Notes under the pieces: generated by a model
The model's input: the letters and a program-made list of their open reading frames with translations, nothing else
Databases searched by the model: none
Told to the model about the DNA's origin: nothing
Assembly: GCA_002270565.1 (NCBI GenBank)
Contig: NQMI01000008.1
Coordinates: forward strand, 500,807 to 564,806
Direction: 5' to 3'
From: Stenocarpella maydis
Lineage: Eukaryota > Ascomycota > Sordariomycetes > Diaporthales > Diaporthaceae
DNA: 64,000 nucleotides
Shown: positions 55,285 to 64,000 of the stretch, piece after piece
How the letters are laid out: each line of letters opens with the position of its first letter
Numbering within the stretch: the first letter of the stretch is position 1
Translations under genes and position numbers: made by a program

Positions 55285-57447
55285 TTAGCCAGCCATGACA
55301 CTTCTTCCACCGTCCTCTGTCACCCTGATCCGCACACGCACCTTGAGCATCCCACTGCCCAGCTTCCTGGCCGCGCCCTCGCTGTCAACGCCCACCACGG
55401 CATTGGGCGAGAACACCAGCGCCTCGCCCACGCGCAGCCCCACGATCTGTGAAAACAGGCTCGCCGCCGACGCCTGCTTCTGGCCCGTGGTCGCCCCGCG
55501 GCCCTGGAGACTCAGCTTCCCGACCCCGCCGGCGGCCCCGTCAAGTAAATCGTCAACTCCCGAGTCCGAAACCCCATCGCTGTCGCTTCCCGCAGCAGCA
55601 GCAGCAGTAGCAGCAGCCCCAGCAGCCGCCTGCGCCAGCATCACCGCCGTCTCCTCCGCCCCCGCAAGGTGCCGCCGTAGCGTCCGCAGCCACTCGGGCG
55701 ATGTGAAGCGGTGCACCACTGTGACGCTGCACAGGTCAAGTAGCCGGGGCGACACAGTGGGCTCCTGGGTCGAGATGACGACGCGGGCTCCGAGGTGCCG
55801 CTGCAGCCGGATCGTTGCCAGGAGCTGCTCCGTGAGGGCCGACGCCTCGCCGCTGTCGGTCATATACTTGTGCGCTTCGTCTAGCGCCACCATCCGCCCT
55901 ATCTCAGTCGCATCCTGCTCCAGGAAGAGAGAGAGGCAGATGTTGAAGAGCGCGCAGGCCCCCTCCGGGGGAATCGTGGGGCAGCTCAGGTCGACGATGG
56001 TGAGCTGGCCGGGCCGGGGCCTCCAGTCGTTGCCCGGGGGGCTGGCCGCGGCGGCCTCAGGAGCTGTCTTCTTCTTGGGCGCCCCAGGTGCCGACAGCGC
56101 CATGAATGACTCAAGCGTCTCAAGCCGTTGCGAGAGAGGCACCTTCTGCGATTCCGTCAAGGTCTCGGCCGAGAGCATCTTCTTGAAGGCGCGGTAGCTG
56201 AACGAGCCGCCTGTCATCTGTTGCCGCAGCCGCAGGTCGCGTAGTATACGGTTGACGACGTGCATGTACAGGGGCATGGCCTCGCCCTTCTTCACGGCCA
56301 TGAGGTCCATCATTCTCTTGGTGGTGAGGTCCTGCTCTTTGATGCTCAGCGGCTCGATGGCGACGTTTGGAAGCCCCGCGTACGTCCGCCGGATGGTCGC
56401 CACGTTGGTCGGCGCGCACAGCACCCGCACCCGCACCGCCGGGTTGCTCGACAGGTACGCTGCCTCACATGGGCTTCCCTTGATGTCGCTGATGAAGGTG
56501 TCATCTAACATGCGTTAATTACCTGCTACCGAGACTGAAGCGATAGGCCCTGGGGCGGTTGCAGTCCCCACAGGCGGGAATCCCCCAAGACAAGAATAAT
56601 GGCACTCACAGTGGAACACGATGCCCGTCAGCGGCCGCGGCAGCTCGTTCGCCTCCGATTGGAACAGGCTGTTTTCCAACAAACACGACAGCGTGTGGCT
56701 CTTGCCCGAGCCCTGGCTGCCGCAGATGAAAATACTCGATGGCGTGGCTACGTTGTAGTAGAACAACTCGTCTGATGTTGCGGAGCTGGCGGCGCCGGCA
56801 AGGAGGCCGTACTGCGAAAAGGCCTGGCCATCACCGGCACCAGATCCTGTGGCCTGCCTTTCGACCTCGGCCCGGGCGCTCTCGGTGAAGATAGGGGCGG
56901 TCTCGAGCTCGTACTGGCCGTCGTCATCTTTCGAGGCGAGGCTGACGAGTTGACGGCGGCGGTCCATGACCTGTTCCTTTGTGAGCTCTGGTGATACCGA
57001 GCGTGGGGCGGGCTCTGGCGACGGCACCCTGTCCGCGTCTCTCTTGGGAGCTGCTCTGATAGACGAGAAGTTCGGCGGCTCGGTCGAGCTGCTGAAGGAC
57101 TGCTGAGCCTCCGGGACTGGCAAGTTGAAAGCGAAGGTGGCAGGTAATCCCTCCCAGGCTGGTGGCAAGAGGCTATCGGTAGTGCGTGCCTTTGGTCTGG
57201 TGGAATCGGTAACAGGTGGTGAGTGTATCTTGTCCCGCGGAGGCAAGAAAGCAAACAGAGGAGCTTGACGCCAGTCAGAGCCCCAGGTTGCTGGGACTGG
57301 ATCGGAGGTGTCACGTTCTGCGGTCGATGTCACGGCCGAGGTCTGAAGCGACTTGCTCTCGGCGTGGGAGCTGTCTGTCTTTATACACGACATGATGGCA
57401 GGCTGATAAGGGTCTGAGGCGAGCAGACAAGAGCCGGGGTGAGACAT
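55285..57447 (-). CDS. HerA/VirD4-FtsK-like P-loop ATPase
   Basis: Exon 1 57447-56610 and exon 2 56504-55285 join in phase (685 residues). The N-terminal 230 residues are Pro/Ser-rich and disordered. Walker A is GSQGSGKSH (243-251) and Walker B is RMVALDEAHKYM with D488/E489. A sensor-like VVISTQEPTVSP and a following HRFTSPEW segment resemble the order in HerA-type (DUF87) ATPases. Fungal members are uncharacterised to my knowledge, and whether this one moves DNA is not shown by sequence. The internal Met at 57393 is an alternative start. Near the C-terminus there is an Ala-rich loop and then a Gly/Lys-rich tail. The gene is divergent from the CCDC97-like gene. Confidence 0.75.
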
Positions 57448-58379
57448 GAGTCACCACACCTGAATGGGGGACGGTTAGGAGCTGGGAGGTGGTTTTGCTC
57501 TTTCTTGTCGTTTCCCTGGCCGGTGGGTCTCGCAGGGTCTCAACAGCCTGGATGGCGATGAAGGGTTCCCAGAGGGCAAAATACCTGAGCCACACGAGCC
57601 AGAGAAGTAGCGGTGCTCTGCAGCGATGGTGGCAGGAGACGACAGTGGAGAGGCCGCAGTCAGTCCATGCCAGAGTGGCAGTGTGATCAGCGCCAGGGGT
57701 GCGGGAGACGGGATGGAGCCCACAATTGAGGCCTACCGCTCCGGGCTGGGTGGAATGCTCAAGTGTAAAATGTAAGACGGACTGATTTCACGAGATAGCA
57801 GGCTGAGGAATGTTGAAGGGAGCCTGGGAGTTTGAGCTGCTGTGCTGTTCTTCGAGGACGCGCCCAGGCACGTGCACGGTGGGCTGTGGAGAAGAAGGAA
57901 AACGCGTCTGCAATAAAGGCAACATGCTCTGTTTTGGTGCGTGGTGTTGCTTCTGCCGGGGGCGTGGGCCGGAGATTGCATCTACGAGGCCTGCGAGGCC
58001 CATTAGGGATGCCCGTTTGCAGGGCACAGGGCACAGGGCACAGGTCACAGGTCCAAGCAGGACCCCAGCGGGCTGGGCCACTTTAACTGTGATTGAACTC
58101 CAGCAGGGCGGGCCGGCCCGTCTTGAGATCAGCGCCATGACAGCGGCCACGACGCAAACGAGCCACGACGCTGGCCTGAATCATACGCTGTAAGATACGC
58201 CTAGCTCCATCCATAATAAACAACCCAAGCCAGGGCAGGCGGGAGGCACGACCACAACCACCAACCTCCTCACCGTCCACAGCCACGCTCGACCCCACAC
58301 AATATCAACTTGTCTCTGGCCACGACCCAAGACTGCCTAGGAGAAATCTGGGCTCCGCGCCTGGAGCCCCGTCCCCATC
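57448..58379. other. Divergent promoter region
   Basis: About 930 bp between two divergent genes. A short GGGCACA repeat (58023-58048) is present. No gene is supported. Confidence 0.5.
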
Positions 58380-59477
58380 ATGACTCCACAGGCGGGTGCC
58401 AACACGCCGCCGCCACCAGCAGCAAACCCGGACCTCTTCTCGAGGCCGCGGCCGCGGGCCCCCAGGTCGGCCTCCCAGGCTGCCAGGATACGAGTGCAGA
58501 ACAGGCGGCGCCAGTACCTGGAGAACAACCCGGGTTACTTATCGTCGGCAGATAATCAGATTGCTGGTAAGCCCCGTGCCATCACAGCACCCTGGCCACC
58601 CTGTGGGTCATGTTATCTCTTCTGTTGCTACGCATACTGGGCCGGCGCTGGGATGTCTTGGGCTTATGGTCCGGGGGCGGATCCTCCAGTGGGCTGTGTG
58701 AAGAGTCGCTCCCGCAGACCCCGGCAGTCCGTGGTTTGCGCGGGGCCCGGCTGTAGCGGGTCGGATATTAACATGTGACGGTGTCCTTCACGGAACCAAC
58801 AGCCACCTGCCCGCACCCACAAACACATGCGAAGCCCCCGAGCAAGAGCCGCTGACGTATGGCCAGACCCGGACCTCTACGACGCCCTGGTCCGCAGGTT
58901 CCAGACGCCGGCAGAGCGCGAGGCAGAGATGCGCGGCAGGGGCTGGGGCAAGGTCCTCGAGTCCTCGCTGATGCGCGGCGAGGACCGCCTGGACAGGGTG
59001 CCCTCGCCGCTCGCCGGCGACAGGCCGAGGCCAGGGGGGCCACAGCCCTCCGCACCGTCCCCGTCCCGGGGGGCACTGCCTCGGCCGACTGGCGAGGGCC
59101 AGGGGCCCGCCGCCGCCGCCGCCGCCGCCAGCAGAGCAGCGGCAAACTTCACCATGGACACGGATCTGGCGGACTCTGGGCCCGCGAACAAGGAGGAGGG
59201 CCGCGCCGCGTGGGAGGACTTCCTGCGGGAGCGGTTCGTGCGCGGCGGGGACGACGACTTTGACTATGCCCCCGTGGACGAGGACGAAGGGCTTGATGAG
59301 CTGGAGAGCCGGGACCGCGAGGAGGAGTGGTTTGACGAGGAGGAGCCGGGGTGGGCCAGTGATGGGGGTGTAGGCAGTGATGATGGGGATGGCAAAGGCA
59401 CGCACGCCGAGGCCGGGAGGAGGAAGGGGCCACAGGAGAGGGTTTTGGTCGGGCAGACTGGGGTGCAGGATTATTGA
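58380..59477 (+). CDS. CCDC97-like protein (PF09747 type)
   Basis: Exon 1 58380-58566 and exon 2 58867-59477 join in phase (265 residues). The junction rebuilds the hallmark RRRQYLENNPGYLSS...DPDLYDALVRRFQT, followed by AEREAEMRGRGWGKVLESSLMRGE. A Pro/Ala-rich linker follows, and then an acidic C-terminal end with a DDFDYAPVDEDEGLDE motif. Human CCDC97 is reported to associate with the SF3B splicing complex; nuclear function here is inferred from the family. The intron (58567-58866) is long and its donor is GTAAGC. Confidence 0.8.
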
Positions 59478-59882
59478 GCTCGCAGATGGGCTCGCTGGCC
59501 TGAGGGGAGGCAGGATTAAGCCCCGAGCTGGTGGCGCATCTCGTTGTCCTGCACTTGGTTCTCAGACAGCCATGCATCCCCGCGATGCTGGCTTTAACCT
59601 CGACACCACGAGCTCTGTTCCATTATTCCCTGCAGAGATTTGCCGTGCTCGTTCTCGCCCACATGGCAGGTGCTGCTCTGCGTCAGACGCCAGGGCCAGC
59701 AGCTGTCTCACAAGAGATGGTGATGCAACACATTTACAGATGGAACTGATGTGCGAACCAGGCAACTGTCGACATGAGACCTTGTCCGCCACATCTCGAG
59801 CAGGCACAGACAGATTTCTATCCTCTCAGCACAGGCGGCCGTCGCCATGATGGCTGACTTCCTTGCTACCCTACTCAGGTAC
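59478..59882. other. Convergent 3' intergenic region
   Basis: Short gap between convergent genes, no gene seen. Confidence 0.5.
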
Positions 59883-60887
59883 CTAAGCAGCCGGCTTCTC
59901 CTGGACGATCCGGTCCCCGTCATAGAATATCTCCTTCACCTTGACGCTGCGCAGGTGATCAACGCCACCACTGAGCTCGCAGTCGTGGTGGAACAGCCAC
60001 CACCTGTCGCTCCCCTCGGGGAACTCCACGACAGAGTGGTGCGTCGTCCACCCGAGGACGGGCTCCAGCATCCGGCCCCCGTAGACGAAGGGCCCCATGG
60101 GCGAGTCCCCGACCGCCCAGCACAGGTAGTGCGAGTCGCCGGTCGAGTACGAGAAGTAGTACTTGCCCCTGCGCTTGTGGCACCACGCCGCCTCGAAGAA
60201 GCGCCTGTCGTGGTCGTCGGCCGCGATGGGCCGGCGCGTCTCCCCGTCCAGCACCACCAGCTCGTGCACGCCGCCGTCCAGCGTCCGCATGTCCGTCGCC
60301 AGCCTCGCCACGCGCGCGCCCAGCGCCACGGCCCCGGGGCCCGAGGGCTCCTTGGCGCCGGCCCACGACGGGTCGAAGTCGGAGTCGGCGTGGCCCCGCT
60401 GGTAGCACTGCAGCTGGCCGCCCCACAGCCCGCCAAAGTAGAGGTACGACGAGCCGTCGTCGTCGACCAGCACCGCCGGGTCGATGGAGAAGGTGCCGGG
60501 GATGTAGCTCTCGTCGGCCTTGAAGGGCCCCTCGGGCGCGTCGCCCACCGCCACGCCGATGCGGAAGATGCCGGCCCTGTCGCGCGCGGGGAAGAAGAGG
60601 TGGTACCTGCCCGTCGCCGGGTTGCGCGCCGCGTCCGGCGCCCACAGCTGCTTCGACGCCCACGGCACGTCGGCCAGCGTCAGCACCGTGCCGTGGTCCG
60701 TCACCTCCGACGCCGGGTCCAGCGAGCCCACGCTGAAGACGTGGTAGTCGGCCATGTCGTACTGGTCGCCGTTGTCGTTGAACTTGATGTCCGTCTCGCG
60801 GTCGTGCGAGGGGTAGATGTAGACACGCCCGTTGAAGACGTGCGCCGACGGGTCGGCCGTGTAGAGGTGCGTGATGAGGGGCGCCAT
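59883..60887 (-). CDS. Glycoside hydrolase family 43 enzyme, intracellular
   Basis: ATG at 60887, 334 residues, single exon. The five-bladed propeller family GH43 (beta-xylosidase/alpha-L-arabinofuranosidase) is indicated by the three acidic residues in expected contexts. These are D12 in TADPSAHVF (base), D136 in TFSIDPAVLVDDDG (pKa modulator) and E232 in RRFFEAAWCHKRRGKYYFSYS (acid). There is no signal peptide, so it probably acts in the cytosol on small oligosaccharides. The substrate cannot be assigned from sequence. High GC at third positions gives long antisense open frames that are not genes. Confidence 0.9.
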   Translation of the reverse strand: MAPLITHLYTADPSAHVFNGRVYIYPSHDRETDIKFNDNGDQYDMADYHVFSVGSLDPASEVTDHGTVLTLADVPWASKQLWAPDAARNPATGRYHLFFPARDRAGIFRIGVAVGDAPEGPFKADESYIPGTFSIDPAVLVDDDGSSYLYFGGLWGGQLQCYQRGHADSDFDPSWAGAKEPSGPGAVALGARVARLATDMRTLDGGVHELVVLDGETRRPIAADDHDRRFFEAAWCHKRRGKYYFSYSTGDSHYLCWAVGDSPMGPFVYGGRMLEPVLGWTTHHSVVEFPEGSDRWWLFHHDCELSGGVDHLRSVKVKEIFYDGDRIVQEKPAA

Positions 60888-61607
60888 CCTGGGCGCGTGC
60901 TGCCTGTGTCTGCGCTGCGATCCAGGGGGATGGGGGATCGTGGGTGAGAGGGCGATGTCACTGATGCCTCTCTCGGCCAGCAGGAGCAGCACCCAGCTTT
61001 TATATCAGCCCGTCGCGGCTCAATTCATCCGTACAGCCGCCCGTACAAGCGCATAGTGGGCCGAGTGCATGTCCACGCGCATTTATCCCCCCCCCCCAAT
61101 TTAGCCGGCGGGACGATGCTGCAGGGACATGGCTCTCTTCTGTGGGGGCGCCCGCCCTCCCCTCTCGTCCGCCCAGCCGCGAGGCTACCCTAGAGACGGA
61201 TGGGTGTAGGCTGATCGACTTGCACGGGTCGGCAATTACATGCCAATACTGACGAGGTCATTATGCATTGGTTTTGTCTATGAGCTAACATTCCTTTCCC
61301 CAGAGGACTCTGGCGTTTTATCAAACAAACACAGTACATGACGGGGTATGAACGTGCTCCCAAGACATGGCCATAGCTACAGTAGATAGATGGCCTGCGA
61401 CCCACCTGTCCAGGTGATCCAAAGTTCCCCGAGACCCGAAAGCCATTATTCTTTTGACATCCAGATTCAGCTAGGTAAGGCCCAACAGGAACGTGGTGCC
61501 CGAATACACAATTATGACACGAGGAAAACAATCAACAGTTGGCACTTTGTCCACTAACCAAATCCAGAGCAAGGCTAAGCTCTAGACGCAGAGAATCCCG
61601 TCAGGAC
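60888..61607. other. Intergenic
   Basis: GH43 promoter and the 3' flank of the Gln-rich gene. A C-run is at 61089-61097. No gene is supported. Confidence 0.5.
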
Positions 61608-63404
61608 TCACAGGTCATCATCAATCCACGCATCCCCGTAGGGATTCCATTCCTGTCCGGGGTAGCTGGTAGCGCTCATCAGAGGTGCGTCGTCGCCCTT
61701 CTTCTTGCCGCCAGGGCCTAGCATCATCATGCTGTCGGGCTCGGTCGGGTTCAGCGCAATCTTCTCCTCCATGTCTCGGATCAGCTGCTTGCGCTTGTGC
61801 TCTTCGAAAATCTCTTGCGAGGTCTGCACTGGCTTTCCGCCATTCACCCTGTTGGTGGCGGCCGCCGCATCCCCGCCCTCGCCTCCCTTCATGCTGCCGC
61901 TGCTGTCACTCACTCGCTTCCTGCCTAGCTCCGAGTCTGTCGGGGAAGGCGGTTCCGCCTCTTCTGGCGATGTGGACGCCAAGGCGGACACCCGCTGGCT
62001 GGGACTTGGTGCCGATGGGGTCGTGGCTGTCGCTGGCTCCACGATCACTGGCGGCATGTCCACGACGAAACCTTGCTGTGCTGGAGGTTGCTCATTTTTG
62101 GCCGCAGGCTTGGCCTCGGGGCTCCTGTTCGGCAGGGGCCCAGCAAACTTGGACTCGGGTTCTCCGGAGGGCTCTTGGCCCGGTGATCTATCCATCGGGT
62201 GCACCACAATATCCTGCTGCTGCTGCTGTTGATGCTCCTTGGGCTGCACGGGAGACACTTGGCGCGATTGTCTCGGCGTGGCGCCATATATATCATCTTG
62301 CTCAGCTGACTCAGATGTCGCAGGGGATTCAGTCTTTGGTGGTCCGTCCGTCAGAGTCACCGGGGGTCTTTCGTACGCAGGCTCGGGGCTGACAACCATT
62401 CTTTCGGGGCTAGCATTCGCAGCTTGTTGTTGCACCTGATGGACCGCCTCACTGCTCTGAGTACTCGAGTCGCCTTGGTTCATAGCAGGTACAGAGGTCA
62501 AAGATGAAACCTCACTCCTCCCGCTGGTCTGGCGCTGGGGTATCAGGTCGGAGCCCTGGTGTGGCTGGAGTTGATCCTGCCCTGGCTGTGGCTTGACAAC
62601 GGCAAAAGCACTCCGTGGTACGGCCTGAAATGGTGTCTGAGCAGGCTCGGACGTTATGGACTCTGGCTGATGGAATGGTTGTTGGCCGTCCTTGTCGATG
62701 GGGGCCGGGATCACGGGGCTTGCGTCTGTTACTGGAGAGAGTTGCTGCTGGGGCTGGGGACGGACATGCTGATGGCCATTATTCGGCGCTGCTTGCTGAG
62801 GAGGTGCAAAGCCAGCCTGTTGTGAGGGACTGACTGTCTGCTGTGAGGCATCCTGATGGAGGCCGAGGGCGGCCGCCGTGACCTGTGGGTCCACCTGGGG
62901 CTGCGGCATGTGCTGCTGGATTGGCATGCGTGGTGGAGGCTGTTGTCCTTGTAATGGCGGAGAGGGCGTTGCGTGGTGTCCTTGCATGTAATGCTGCTGA
63001 GGTGGTGGGTGCTGTGCCATCATCATAGGAGGCGGTGTCCCCTGGTATGGAGGGTATTGCGGCCAGCCTTGTTGAACCAGGTGAGGCGGCAGTCCCGCGG
63101 GCATCTGGCCTGGCGCCATACCAGGGTAAACCCACGGCTGCGGAGCGCCTTGATAGGGCATGCCTGGCTGTGGCAGCGGTAGGGGTTGAGTGTAAGGTGG
63201 TGCTCTCATCGCATCTGGTTTCGCAGCAGGCATTCCTTCTCCGTGGACAACTGCGTATCCTTGAGGAATGGGCACAGGGGCGTATTGAGGCTCTGGGGCA
63301 CGCTGTGTGATTTGCTGCTTCGCGTTCGACGCTCTGATGTTGCTGGAAACCCCGGCTGGAGTCTGTGGCTGTGTCTGTCCCAGCGGCTGCGATGGCCGTC
63401 GTAG

Positions 63405-63447
<43 letters not shown>

Positions 63448-64000
63448 GGCATTTCGTAAGGTGCTTGAGATGCGTCGCCACTAATGGATGGCCGTCCACC
63501 CTGGGGCTGCGTGCGCACCTGCTGCTGAGCCAGAGGCGGACTCGTCTTCTGCGGCGATGACCTCTCATCTTGGTCGTCTGGATACGGTTGAGAGGCGGCC
63601 AGGGGCTGCTGCGCTCTCGGCAGTTCAGGTGAGGGCTGGCCGGTGCCGTACTCCTGGGATTGAGGCGCTTCCTCCTGTGGGTCCACGGCTATCTTTTGTT
63701 CGCCCTCTCCTATACCCATCACTTGCTGTGCCTTTGGAGGCATTTGCATCTGCGGCAGTCTCTGACCTGCAGGCTTTCCTTGTGGGCTCTGGCTCGAACC
63801 ATACTGTTGCATGCTGGAAGGAACCTGGCCTGACTGTATCGCCCACTGTGGCCCACCCGGTGGCGGCTTTCCGGACTCCAGTTGCTTGGGCTCCTTGGGA
63901 GGTCTCTTGAAGACGCCCATCATACCCTTCATCCCCTTGTTCTCTTTCTCGGGCTTGGGCTTGTCGTCCATAGACTGCGAATCGGAGATCTGATACACAA
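61608..64000 (-). CDS. 3' part of a Gln/Pro-rich protein
   Basis: Open to the window edge; about 796 residues visible, with the start outside the window. The visible N-terminal end is basic (GMMGVFKRPPKEPK), followed by a very Gln/Pro-rich disordered region with a run of about 15 Gln encoded by a CTG/CAG repeat near 63406-63449. The C-terminal 100 residues contain a charged helix (EIFEEHKRKQLIRDMEEKIALNPTEPD) and a short conserved-looking end (EWNPYGDAWIDDDL). I do not recognise a domain. It may be a scaffold or regulator; no function is assigned. Confidence 0.65.
63406..63449. repeat. (CTG)n repeat encoding poly-Gln
   Basis: About 14 CTG/GTT-type units on the plus strand coding a run of about 15 Gln on the minus strand, in the Gln/Pro-rich protein. 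Confidence 0.9.

Noticed and set aside
59847..60947. 366-codon plus-strand open frame
   Set aside because: It lies antisense to the GH43 gene, whose three catalytic acids and full domain are on the minus strand. The antisense product is Val/Arg/Gly-rich with no domain, a shadow of high third-position GC.
1..64000. Secondary-metabolite or effector gene cluster
   Set aside because: No PKS, NRPS, terpene synthase, P450, transporter or clear secreted small cysteine-rich protein is present.

Overview
This window is nuclear DNA from a filamentous ascomycete (Pezizomycotina; a Sordariomycete is my inference). The evidence is short GT-AG introns of mostly 50-150 bp, widely spaced genes on both strands with long GC-rich intergenic regions full of microsatellites, and a fungal gene repertoire: SAT4/rhodopsin-like 7TM protein, DUF6594, HET domain, SSK1 and PAN3. 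I see no CRISPR array, operon, rRNA gene, intact transposon or secondary-metabolite cluster.

Layout. 0-1.5 kb: 3' part of an unrecognised low-complexity gene. 1.9-3.7 kb (-): five-exon fungal rhodopsin-like membrane protein. 5.3-6.7 kb (+): APH-like phosphotransferase broken by an in-frame stop. 10.7-12.8 kb (+): C2H2 zinc-finger protein. 14.5-17.0 kb (-): protein with half of a zinc cluster and a C-terminal hydrophobic helix. 19.1-21.3 kb (+): TAD2-like tRNA adenosine deaminase. 22.3-23.5 kb (+): tandem CENP-V/GFA protein with a frameshift. 25.4-26.7 kb (-): five-exon DUF6594 membrane protein. 29.6-31.6 kb (-): PAN3. 33.1-34.7 kb (+): UBX2/FAF2-like ER protein with an apparent one-base frameshift. 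35.1-36.5 kb (-): a small acidic protein and an SHB17-like sedoheptulose bisphosphatase. 37.5-37.8 kb (+): small mitochondrial membrane protein. 40.0-42.2 kb (-): Sec2-type Rab GEF. 47.1-48.2 kb (+): decayed HET-domain gene beside an AT-rich stretch. 50.0-53.0 kb (-): SSK1 response regulator. 55.3-57.4 kb (-): HerA-like P-loop ATPase. 58.4-59.5 kb (+): CCDC97-like protein. 59.9-60.9 kb (-): intracellular GH43 glycosidase. 61.6-64.0 kb (-): 3' part of a Gln/Pro-rich protein.

The genes are mostly unrelated housekeeping functions (mRNA deadenylation, tRNA editing, exocytosis, ERAD, osmosensing, splicing-associated, carbon metabolism) mixed with accessory genes. They do not form one pathway. Accessory or decayed content clusters at 5-9 kb, 22-29 kb and 46-50 kb, where GC content drops visibly.

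I found no convincing new multi-gene system. The least explained signals are a tRNA-like, hairpin-rich element with a bacterial-terminator-like stem at 38.2-38.3 kb, the half zinc cluster plus membrane helix protein, and a small gene whose ATG directly follows an in-frame stop.
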